Source: Bacillota bacterium
GTDB lineage: Bacteria > Bacillota_A > Clostridia > DSM-8532
Direction of reading: 5' to 3'
Assembly (NCBI GenBank): GCA_023424865.1
Contig: JAFADM010000492.1
Span: 1 to 17,214, forward strand
DNA: 17,214 bases
Of this stretch, positions 1-6,338 are shown one piece after another. Position numbers and translations under genes: made by a program. The notes under the pieces were generated by a model. The model worked only from the letters and a program-made list of their open reading frames with translations. It made no database searches and was not told the origin of the DNA. Within the stretch, counting starts at the first letter, position 1, and each line of letters starts with the position of its first letter.

Positions 1-86
1 TCATAGGGAATGAAATAGGCATGGGGCTTTTCGCAGTTGACATGAAGAACCTGAGGGTTTTCCCAATGCTTTTCAACAAAAAACAT
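1..86 (-). CDS. Glycoside hydrolase family 2-like enzyme (beta-galactosidase type), N-terminus only
   Basis: Only the first 28 codons are inside the window; the gene runs off the left edge. The leftward frame starts with ATG at 86-84, preceded by an AGAGG ribosome binding site (94-98) with 7 bases of spacing. The peptide begins MFFVEKHWENPQVLHVN and continues with EKPHAYFIPY. A 'W-E-N-P-x-V-L-H-V-N ... P-x-A-Y-F-I-P-Y' opening is typical of the N-terminal sugar-binding domain of cytoplasmic GH2 enzymes (LacZ-like beta-galactosidases and relatives) in Clostridia. There is no signal peptide, so it should act inside the cell. The gene is divergent from the AraC regulator at 332, its likely controller. 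Catalytic residues lie outside the window, so substrate cannot be judged and GH2 membership rests on this short segment. Confidence 0.7.
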   Translation of the reverse strand, partial: MFFVEKHWENPQVLHVNCEKPHAYFIPY

Positions 87-172
87 ACGTTATCCTCTTT
101 CCTTTTTCCATAGTCATTTCATATTGACAGGCGACCAAACCTTAATAATCCCAAAATGGGTAACAAGAGTTG

Positions 173-184
173 GATATGCATATC
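173..184. promoter_or_regulatory. Perfect 12-bp palindrome between divergent GH2 and AraC genes, candidate operator
   Basis: GATATGCATATC is a perfect palindrome near the middle of the 245-bp divergent intergenic region. Eight of its bases with the preceding G (GGATATGC) recur at 334-341, over the start of the AraC gene. The position suits a shared operator for the two divergent genes. There is no experimental or comparative support, and the region is AT-rich, so chance remains possible. Confidence 0.35.
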
Positions 185-248
185 AATATATTCAACATTA
201 TATAAGCTCTTTCTCACAATTTATATCCAAAGATATTAAAATCCATGT

Positions 249-254
249 TATAAT
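249..254 (+). promoter_or_regulatory. Candidate -10 box for the AraC regulator at 332
   Basis: A perfect TATAAT hexamer lies 77 bases upstream of the start codon. No good -35 hexamer sits 16-18 bases upstream (TCCAAA at 226-231 matches 3 of 6). It would therefore be a weak or activator-dependent promoter, or a chance match in AT-rich DNA. Confidence 0.3.
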
Positions 255-331
255 ATTAAAAACCCAAGACGCAAAAATAAAATATAGTACTTAATCAACG
301 CAATTTATAGCAGTAAAGGCAGGAAGATTCG

Positions 332-1159
332 ATGGATATGCAATTTTTCCCTACCGTCACCGAGTTGGAGCAAAACCTACCGTTTTATCTTACCACTGCA
401 GGCCATTGGGACAGGCAGGATCATGTGAGGAGGCCCGATGGCTATGACAGCTATCAATGGCTCCAATGCAGCGGAGGCGAGGGCCGGCTTCTTTTGAACG
501 GAGAAGAACATATTATTAAGGCCAATCAGGGTTTTTTTCTCTACCCCAGAGTTCCCCACGAGTATTATCCCATTGCCTCGCGCTGGGATATCGACTGGAT
601 CGCCTTTGGCGGCACCGGGTGGGAAAGCTTTTCAAAGGCTTCGGGCATAGCCGGATCCGGTGTTTTCATGGTAACCCATCCGGAAGCTATTATCCTTCAA
701 ATTCAAAGCCTTTTAACCCTGGCTCGCACCTCAAGCCTGATAAACGGACTGGAATCCTCAAAAATTGTTTACTCCATCTTGCTGGATCTCATGAAGTATG
801 CCACCTCCAGCAATGTGACGGTACAGCAGCAGTACACCAGACTCCAGCCCGTCCTTGAATACATGGCCAGACATTACAATGAGTCCATTAGCCTGGAAAC
901 CCTCTCCGCCACCATTGGCGTCACACCCCAGTATTTATGCAACCTCTTTAAGGCAGCAATAAAAATGAGGCCCTTTGAATACCTCAATACCCTTAGAGTG
1001 AACCAGGGCAAAAAAATCATGGTGGAAGAGTCGGGAGTAAAGATAAGTGAGCTTGCCGAAAGGCTCGGTTATGAAAGCGCCAGTTATTTTTGCGCCGTAT
1101 TCAAGCGTATTGCCGGTATAAGCCCGGAACGCTTCCGCAAAACCCATGCGCTCTATTAA
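332..1159 (+). CDS. AraC family transcriptional regulator with N-terminal cupin domain
   Basis: A 275-residue one-component regulator. Residues about 35-95 form a cupin-like ligand-binding domain (short beta strands, then the Y-P-R-V-P-H-E-Y-Y-P turn and W-D-I-D-W-I-A-F). The C-terminus from about residue 170 is the AraC DNA-binding domain with two helix-turn-helix units, about 187-208 (I-S-L-E-T-L-S ... Y-L-C-N-L-F-K) and 238-259 (I-S-E-L-A-E-R-L-G-Y ... Y-F-C-A-V-F-K-R). It ends with the usual G-I-S-P-E-R-F-R signature. An AGGAAG ribosome binding site at 321-326 supports ATG 332; ATG 338 two codons later is also possible. It is divergent from the GH2-like gene at the left edge, so control of that gene is the simplest inference. 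Its stop lies only 9 bases from the stop of the convergent gene. The inducer is unknown, probably a sugar. Confidence 0.9.
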   Translation: MDMQFFPTVTELEQNLPFYLTTAGHWDRQDHVRRPDGYDSYQWLQCSGGEGRLLLNGEEHIIKANQGFFLYPRVPHEYYPIASRWDIDWIAFGGTGWESFSKASGIAGSGVFMVTHPEAIILQIQSLLTLARTSSLINGLESSKIVYSILLDLMKYATSSNVTVQQQYTRLQPVLEYMARHYNESISLETLSATIGVTPQYLCNLFKAAIKMRPFEYLNTLRVNQGKKIMVEESGVKISELAERLGYESASYFCAVFKRIAGISPERFRKTHALY

Positions 1160-1168
1160 GCCCCGCAG

Positions 1169-2353
1169 TTAATCCGCATAGCTGAGCCCAGCGATAACCT
1201 CGCCCGCATTGGCCTTCATATCCGCAAGATAATAGAAGGGTTCCACTCTCAGCCAGCCCTGGCGCTTGTCGGCAGTTTCAAAAAGACACCATTCCTTATC
1301 GTCGCTTCCAACAAACGAGAGCAGGTCATCCTTTTTAACGGTAAAGGACGAGGAGCCTTTTTTAGGCTCCTTCAGAAGCTTGAAGGAAGTGAGCGCTGTT
1401 AAATTGGGCAGGAAGTCCGCCATTTCCTCGTCCTGGCAGTCAATATAGAAGGTGTCATAATAAAGATCCTTGGGCACATGCTCTAAAAGATGGCTGCTGT
1501 TTATTCGGTATTCATCGGTATAAAACCAGGTATGGAGCAGATGGCCGCGAGTGCGTCCAAATAGGGTTCCGTCGCCTGCAACGGTTCTGTTGCTTCCGCA
1601 GAGACCCTCTGTCGTTCCCATATAGATAAGGCTTTTCCCATCATAATAGTAGAAATAGGAATCATAATCATTGCTGGGGCCATAGGCTTCCACAATGATT
1701 TCCTTATATCTGTCGGAGGGATCAATGTCTACAATATGAAAGCCCTGGGAAGGATTGTCGGCCCAGCCGGAAATGGAGAGGTCGTTGACAAAAAGGGTAT
1801 AGTTAGCGTCTTTAGAGACACTGATATTTAGATCAATGGTTTCCGGCTTTCCGTCACCATCCAAATCCATCGTGTTCTTTAAATAGCTGAAGGTCTTGTA
1901 ATTATCCGTGTAAATGAGGTCCTCTTCGCTTACCCAGCCTCGGAAATCCTTTTCAGTGCCCTTTGCCCGGATTCGAACCAGGCCGTTTTGAACGTCGTCA
2001 AAAAGATCTACACGGGTATAGTAGTCATAAGGCGGTTGATAGTTCATGAATTCCTCTGCCAGAGGAGCATCCTTTTGAGGAAGTGTATAGATAAGCGTGC
2101 CCGGCTTCACAAAAGCGTCATTAAAGGCCTCCTCTTCCTCGTCGGGGGTAGCTTCCGGCAGAAGCTCCGTTTCCCTGGGCATGGTATCAAATTCCGGATC
2201 CTCCTGGTCGGGTGAAGTGAAAAAATCTGTTTCCATAAGAGGCAAGGCGGAAGAGTCGGGATCCGAATATAAGAGACGAGGAAGAATGAACAGCAGTAAG
2301 ATGGAAACAGCCGCAAGAGCCGTCATTTTAAGTATAAGTTTTCGATTAATCAT
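1169..2353 (-). CDS. Membrane-anchored protein with SH3-like and DxDxDG-type repeats, function unknown
   Basis: A leftward gene of 394 residues from ATG 2353. A GTG at 2365 is in frame but sits only 3 bases after the GGAAGG motif (2374-2369), so the ATG is preferred. A positively charged start and a hydrophobic segment (about residues 7-28) anchor it in the membrane; no lipobox cysteine is visible. An acidic, Pro-rich linker follows, then an SH3-like segment (about 82-148, containing R-G-W-V-S-E-E-D-L). Next is a segment with D-L-D-G-D-G-K-P-E-T, a calcium-loop or VCBS-like motif (about 163-171). A second SH3-like segment near the C-terminus (about 330-375) contains F-T-V-K-K-D-D-L-L-S-F and Q-G-W-L-R-V. 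Such proteins usually sit outside the membrane and bind cell wall or other polymers. Its neighbours are sugar genes on the other strand, so the link to the locus is unclear. Exact fold assignment is uncertain. Confidence 0.8.
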   Translation of the reverse strand: MINRKLILKMTALAAVSILLLFILPRLLYSDPDSSALPLMETDFFTSPDQEDPEFDTMPRETELLPEATPDEEEEAFNDAFVKPGTLIYTLPQKDAPLAEEFMNYQPPYDYYTRVDLFDDVQNGLVRIRAKGTEKDFRGWVSEEDLIYTDNYKTFSYLKNTMDLDGDGKPETIDLNISVSKDANYTLFVNDLSISGWADNPSQGFHIVDIDPSDRYKEIIVEAYGPSNDYDSYFYYYDGKSLIYMGTTEGLCGSNRTVAGDGTLFGRTRGHLLHTWFYTDEYRINSSHLLEHVPKDLYYDTFYIDCQDEEMADFLPNLTALTSFKLLKEPKKGSSSFTVKKDDLLSFVGSDDKEWCLFETADKRQGWLRVEPFYYLADMKANAGEVIAGLSYAD

Positions 2354-2510
2354 AAACTCGACCACTTTCCTTCCGACAGGGAGAAATGAAAGCTTTCTTC
2401 CCCTTATAAGCTATGTGCCGTTACTACTGCTTATTATATACCACTATTATATAACACCAGTGCAAAATAAGGGGAAATAATTGGGTTTGCTTTTTGCCGC
2501 AAGGGTCTTC

Positions 2511-2525
2511 TTTTCAATATGAAAA
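2511..2525. promoter_or_regulatory. Inverted repeat TTTTCAATATGAAAA upstream of the glycosidase promoter
   Basis: Perfect 6-bp arms (TTTTCA / TGAAAA) flank a 3-base centre. The site ends 38 bases before the -35 box at 2564, a position suited to an activator. The core CAATATGAAA also occurs on the minus strand at 126-117, just upstream of the leftward GH2-like gene. Function is inferred from position only. Confidence 0.35.
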
Positions 2526-2563
2526 CAGGCTCCGGGTATTCGCCAATTGAGCGGAAAAGTCTA

Positions 2564-2592
2564 TTGACATTTAAAAGTGGCCTCAATAAAAT
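2564..2592 (+). promoter_or_regulatory. Sigma-A type promoter of the glycosidase operon
   Basis: TTGACA at 2564-2569 (perfect -35) and TAAAAT at 2587-2592 (5 of 6 for -10) are separated by exactly 17 bases. The predicted transcription start is near 2599, giving a 5' untranslated region of about 75 bases before ATG 2676. This rules out the upstream in-frame ATG at 2577 as the start on this transcript. Confidence 0.8.
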
Positions 2593-2675
2593 GGTTACAG
2601 CATGAGGCAACCGGTTTGAAAACAGGTATCTTGGGGGGAGAAAAGATACGCCTGATGCAAACGGGAGGAATACAT

Positions 2676-4661
2676 ATGAAGGAAAATCATCTGGCTTACA
2701 GACAGGTTCACCTTGATTTTCACACTTCGGAAGCAATTGCCGGTATCGGCAGCCGTTTTTCAAGGGAACAATTCCAAAAGGCCCTGAAACTGGGGCATGT
2801 CAACTCCATTACCGTCTTTTCAAAATGCCACCATGGGTGGGCTTATCATCCCAGCAAGGCCAACGAAATGCATCCGGGACTAAGCTTTGATTTATTGGGC
2901 GAAATGATTGAAGCAGCCCATGAAATCGGTGTTAAAACCCCTGTTTATATTTCAGCGGGACTGGATGAAAAAACAGCGGTGAAGCATCCTGAATGGCTTA
3001 TACGCAAAAAGAATTCCCAGACTCAGTGGGCATCCGACTTTTTGGTGCCGGGCTACCACGAATTCTGTATGAATTCACCCTACCTGGACTATCTGGCAAA
3101 GCAGGTGGAAGAGGTTGTTGAGAATTACGATGCGGACGGTATTTTCCTGGATATCGTGGGGGTCAGGCAATGCTACTGCAACCGCTGCATTGCTTCCATA
3201 AGGGCACAGGGAAAGGATCCCAGAGACCAGGAAGCCGTTTTGGAGCAGGGAGAAAAGAATTACGCTCTTTACACGAAAACCATTAATGAGACCATTCACC
3301 GTATCAAGCCGGGAATGCGCATTTTCCATAACGGCGGCCACATCCGCAGAGGACGAAGGGATCTGGCTTTTATGAACACACATCTGGAGCTGGAATCCCT
3401 GCCTACCGGCGGCTGGGGTTATGATCATTTTCCATTGTCGGCCCGGTACGTTCAAAATCTGGGCATGGAATTCCTGGGAATGACAGGGAAATTTCATACC
3501 TCCTGGGGTGAATTCGGCGGGTTTAAGCACCCCAACGCCCTTCGCTATGAAGCCGCCCTCAGTATTGCCAATGGCGCCAAGTGCTCCATTGGAGATCAGC
3601 TCCATCCCGAGGGACTCATGGATGAATCCACCTATGCCTTAATCGGAGCCGCTTATGGGGAGGTTGAAGCCAAGGAGGCCTGGTGCCTGGGTACAAAAAA
3701 TATTGCCGATATCGGGCTTCTTTCCCTGGAAGCCGCCGGACCTAAGAAGAAAGAGGAAGGCGTCAAAACGGGCAAGACCGACGCAGGGGCTGTACGTATT
3801 CTACTTGAAGGGAAATTCCTGTTTGATGTTATTGATAAGGAAGAGGAGTTTTCAAAGTATAAGGTTATTCTATTGCCCGATGCCGTACGGATAGACACCG
3901 ATTTGGCTCAAAAGCTCTCCGCTTTTGTTAAGGCGGGAGGAAGGCTTCTGGCAACGGGAGAATCGGGATTAAATGAAGAGGGCGATGCCTTTGTTCTTAA
4001 GCTGGGTGTAAAAAATCCCCGGCCCAATCTCTATAACCCGGATTATTTCAGGCCCTTATTCGATACTCCGGTTAACGGACAGGCGGCTTACGTTTTCTAT
4101 TCCCAGGGAACAAGGGTGGAGCTGGACGGCGGCCTTGTACTGGGCAAACGGGAGGATCCCTATTTTAACCGGGACGCTTTTCATTTCTGCTCCCACAAGC
4201 ATACTCCCAACAGTGAAAAGGACGGTGGGCCAGGCATGGTGGAAGGCCCTGATGGAATTTACATTGCCTGGCGTGTTTTTGAGGACTATGCCACTATAGG
4301 AAGTCTTGCTCTTAAGGAAACTGTGGTGTACGCCTTAAACAGGCTTCTGGGAAGGAACAAAACCCTGGAAACCACTCTCGGAGCTCAGGGTGTTACTACG
4401 CTTACCTACTCGGAGAAGGAGAACCGCTATGTTTCCCACCTTCTTTATGCCGTGCCGGTAAAAAGAGGAGAGAACGTAGAGATTATTGAAGACCTTTTGC
4501 CGGTTAACAATACGGTGGTACGGCTTCGTCTGCCCGAAAAAATAAAAGGTGTAACCCTTGTTCCGGAAGACAAGCCTCTGGCTTTCAGCCAGGACGAGGA
4601 CGGCATAAGCTTTACAGTTTCTGAATTCACCTGCCACCAGATGGTGGAGCTGAAGTGTTAA
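2676..4661 (+). CDS. Putative glycosidase: GHL6-like TIM barrel plus beta-galactosidase trimerisation-like domain
   Basis: A 661-residue cytoplasmic protein with no signal peptide. The start at ATG 2676 is set by GGGAGG (2663-2668, spacing 7) and by the promoter just upstream. The N-terminal half (about 8-340) resembles the hypothetical glycosyl hydrolase 6 (GHL6) barrel: S-I-T-V-F-S-K-C-H-H-G-W (44-55), H-P-G-L-S-F-D-L-L-G-E-M-I-E-A (66-80), then D-A-D-G-I-F-L-D-I (152-160) followed by a CxCxxC cluster (C166, C168, C171). The region about 370-560 resembles the GH42 trimerisation domain (Y-K-V-I-L-L-P-D ... F-V-K-A-G-G-R-L-L-A-T-G). The C-terminus looks like a beta domain. From memory, alpha-L-fucosidases of family GH151 have this architecture, so alpha-L-fucosidase is my best guess; beta-galactosidase-like activity is the alternative. 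Catalytic residues are not established; D159 and acidic residues near E238/E240 are candidates. It is first in an operon with the esterase 32 bases downstream. Confidence 0.85.
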   Translation: MKENHLAYRQVHLDFHTSEAIAGIGSRFSREQFQKALKLGHVNSITVFSKCHHGWAYHPSKANEMHPGLSFDLLGEMIEAAHEIGVKTPVYISAGLDEKTAVKHPEWLIRKKNSQTQWASDFLVPGYHEFCMNSPYLDYLAKQVEEVVENYDADGIFLDIVGVRQCYCNRCIASIRAQGKDPRDQEAVLEQGEKNYALYTKTINETIHRIKPGMRIFHNGGHIRRGRRDLAFMNTHLELESLPTGGWGYDHFPLSARYVQNLGMEFLGMTGKFHTSWGEFGGFKHPNALRYEAALSIANGAKCSIGDQLHPEGLMDESTYALIGAAYGEVEAKEAWCLGTKNIADIGLLSLEAAGPKKKEEGVKTGKTDAGAVRILLEGKFLFDVIDKEEEFSKYKVILLPDAVRIDTDLAQKLSAFVKAGGRLLATGESGLNEEGDAFVLKLGVKNPRPNLYNPDYFRPLFDTPVNGQAAYVFYSQGTRVELDGGLVLGKREDPYFNRDAFHFCSHKHTPNSEKDGGPGMVEGPDGIYIAWRVFEDYATIGSLALKETVVYALNRLLGRNKTLETTLGAQGVTTLTYSEKENRYVSHLLYAVPVKRGENVEIIEDLLPVNNTVVRLRLPEKIKGVTLVPEDKPLAFSQDEDGISFTVSEFTCHQMVELKC

Positions 4662-4693
4662 TGAATAGAAAAAGGACATGGGAGGAAATGAAT

Positions 4694-5326
4694 ATGCCTG
4701 TAAAGATTGAAAAGAACAGTGTGGTATTATTTCAAGGAGACAGCATAACCGATTGCGGCAGGAGCCGCGAGATAGACAGCCAGCTTGGGAGCGGTTATGT
4801 CAATATGACGGCTGCATTGTTTTCCGCAGCTCATCCGGAGCTTAATGTCTCCTTCCTGAATCGGGGTATCAGCGGCAACAGGGCAAAGGATCTTAAGGAG
4901 CGCTGGGTTGCGGATTGCCTGGAGCTTAAGCCGGACTGGCTGTCCGTCTTCATCGGCATCAATGACTGCTGGCGCAGATATGACAGAAACGATCCCACTT
5001 CTCCGGAAGAATTTGAAGCCAATTACCGTTTTATTTTAGAAGCTGTAAAAAGTGAGCTGAAGAACACTAAAATCATTCTTCTGGAGCCTTTTGTGCTTCC
5101 TGTGCCGGAAGACAGAAAGGCCTGGAGAGAGGATCTGGATCCTAAAATTCAGGTAACCAGAGAGCTTGCCAGAGAATTTGAAACCTATTTTATTCCCTTA
5201 GACGGTATTTTTGCTCAGGCCTCGGTTCTGAAGCCCTCCGCTTTCTGGGCGGCAGACGGGGTGCATCCGACGCAGGCAGGCCATGCCCTTATTGCAAAGC
5301 ATTGGCTTTCTGTTGTTGAGAAATAA
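4694..5326 (+). CDS. SGNH/GDSL hydrolase, Axe2-like intracellular carbohydrate acetyl esterase
   Basis: A 210-residue cytoplasmic esterase. The start is ATG 4694: GGAGG at 4681-4685 gives 8 bases of spacing, whereas ATG 4688 would leave only 2. All SGNH blocks are present: G15-D-S17-I-T-D-C-G-R (nucleophile S17), G58-I-S-G-N62 (oxyanion hole), G88-I-N90-D, and D188-G-V-H191-P (catalytic Asp/His). The order, spacing and wording (G-D-S-I-T-D-C-G-R, then G-I-S-G-N, then K-P-D-W, G-I-N-D, D-x-V-H-P, A-G-H) closely match the Geobacillus stearothermophilus acetylxylan esterase Axe2, which removes acetyl groups from imported xylo-oligosaccharides in the cytoplasm. By inference this enzyme deacetylates the imported oligosaccharide before or during its cleavage by the neighbouring glycosidases. 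The true acetylated sugar is unknown. It lies 32 bases after the glycosidase and 20 bases before the AraC gene, so all three are probably cotranscribed. Confidence 0.88.
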   Translation: MPVKIEKNSVVLFQGDSITDCGRSREIDSQLGSGYVNMTAALFSAAHPELNVSFLNRGISGNRAKDLKERWVADCLELKPDWLSVFIGINDCWRRYDRNDPTSPEEFEANYRFILEAVKSELKNTKIILLEPFVLPVPEDRKAWREDLDPKIQVTRELAREFETYFIPLDGIFAQASVLKPSAFWAADGVHPTQAGHALIAKHWLSVVEK

Positions 5327-5346
5327 TAAACAGACAGGAGTACGGG

Positions 5347-6219
5347 ATGGAAGCCTGGTTTGAAAAAAACAGCTTTGAGTCGGACTTTCCTTTTGATTTA
5401 TTCATCAATGTGGGAAGATGCCAGATTATACCCCACTGGCATGAGGAAATAGAGATTATCTATATTCTCAAGGGCGGGGTGAGCGTGGGCATAAACAGCA
5501 GGCTCTATGATCTTAAGGAAAAGGACATACTTATTATAAGCGGTGGAGACATCCACAGCTTCCTCCCGGCCTCCGATGACAGCCAGCGGCTGGTGCTTCG
5601 CTTTAATCTTTCCGTTTTTGACGGTGTGCCTTCGGTGACAAAGGACAGGAAGGAAATTAAGCCCCTGTTCGATTACGCCCGAAAGCACAGCGTCCTTTGG
5701 ACGCCGGAGGCGGGAGAGGAAATGCGGTGGCACATCCATAAAATTTTTGACGAGTACAGCCAGCGGCAAAAGGGATATAAGCTGGCCATAAAGGCAATGC
5801 TATATGAGCTGGCCGTTTTTCTTCTGAGGAAGGTTCCCATGGAGGAACGCTCCAAGGTGGAGGTGGGACGCCGGAAGGAAGCCATGAACCGGCTGGAAAG
5901 CGTTTTTAGCTTTGTTGAAAATAATTACTCCTCCGATATATCCCTTACAGCCTGCGCCGAGGAAGCCGGGTTCAGCGTTTACCACTTTACCCGCTTTTTT
6001 AAGCAGCATACAGGCATGACCTTTAACCAATATTTGAGTAGTTTCCGTATAACTCAGGCGGAATGGCTTTTAATGAATGAGGATAAAAACATTACGGAAG
6101 TGGCTCTCCAATGCGGATTTAACAATGTGAAAACCTTTGAGAGGGTTTTTAAAATTCATAAAGGGGAAGCGCCGTCTCAATTTAAGAAAAGGCAAAAAAT
6201 GCGTACAAATGAGCAATAA
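5347..6219 (+). CDS. AraC family transcriptional regulator with N-terminal cupin domain
   Basis: A 290-residue regulator. The N-terminal cupin (about 20-90) carries H30-W-H32-E-E-I-E near a strand and G-D-I-H70-S-F-L-P-A, the usual sugar-sensing pocket signature of this class. The DNA-binding domain covers about 185-285, with helix-turn-helix units at about 198-219 (I-S-L-T-A-C-A-E-E-A-G-F ... H-F-T-R-F-F-K) and 248-270 (I-T-E-V-A-L-Q-C-G-F-N-N ... F-E-R-V-F-K). It ends with A-P-S-Q-F-K-K-R. AGGAG at 5336-5340 with 6 bases of spacing supports ATG 5347. It is the third gene of the glycosidase-esterase operon, which suggests local autoregulated control, likely activation through the upstream promoter region. 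A terminator-like hairpin overlaps its stop codon. The effector is not visible. Confidence 0.9.
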   Translation: MEAWFEKNSFESDFPFDLFINVGRCQIIPHWHEEIEIIYILKGGVSVGINSRLYDLKEKDILIISGGDIHSFLPASDDSQRLVLRFNLSVFDGVPSVTKDRKEIKPLFDYARKHSVLWTPEAGEEMRWHIHKIFDEYSQRQKGYKLAIKAMLYELAVFLLRKVPMEERSKVEVGRRKEAMNRLESVFSFVENNYSSDISLTACAEEAGFSVYHFTRFFKQHTGMTFNQYLSSFRITQAEWLLMNEDKNITEVALQCGFNNVKTFERVFKIHKGEAPSQFKKRQKMRTNEQ

Positions 6220-6245
6220 CCGGGGAGAACTGCCCGGTTATTTTT
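6215..6245 (+). terminator. Rho-independent terminator overlapping the AraC stop codon
   Basis: A 10-bp perfect stem (AATAACCGGG at 6215-6224 with CCCGGTTATT at 6233-6242) has an 8-base loop and runs into TTTTT (6241-6245). The TAA stop of the regulator (6217-6219) is inside the 5' arm. It should end the glycosidase-esterase-regulator operon, though read-through could feed the dehydrogenase genes. A bare TATAAT at 6248-6253 follows at once but has no -35 box. Confidence 0.85.
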
Positions 6246-6338
6246 AATATAATTTCAGTGGGACGACAATCTGTCCGCCCAAAGAGGCAAAAAGATGTTC
6301 GGGCATAAATGTCCGGCAAAACAGGAGGGATTCTAAAA

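Larger units (their letters stand above)
2354..2675. other. Divergent intergenic region between the SH3-like gene and the glycosidase operon
   Basis: This 322-base gene-free stretch holds the operon promoter at 2564-2592 and the palindrome at 2511-2525, listed separately. On the minus strand two TATAAT hexamers (2451-2446 and 2438-2433) could serve the leftward SH3-like gene, but neither has a good -35 box at normal spacing. An in-frame ATG at 2577 would extend the rightward gene, but it lies between the -35 and -10 boxes and has no ribosome binding site. No credible small gene was seen. Confidence 0.6.

Noticed and set aside
1352..1370. Inverted repeat GGAGCC...GGCTCC with T-rich loop resembling a terminator
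   Set aside because: It falls within the SH3-like coding sequence where both arms encode ordinary residues, and no T-run follows a stem arm.
1968..1979. tRNA T-arm-like sequence (CGGATTCGAACC, minus strand GGTTCGAATCCG)
   Set aside because: It lies inside the SH3-like coding frame (encoding R-I-R-A-K neighbourhood), with no acceptor, D or anticodon arms around it.
2577..2675. N-terminal extension of the GHL6-like enzyme from ATG 2577
   Set aside because: The ATG lies between the -35 and -10 boxes, has no ribosome binding site, and the added 33 residues do not resemble the family; ATG 2676 has a strong site.
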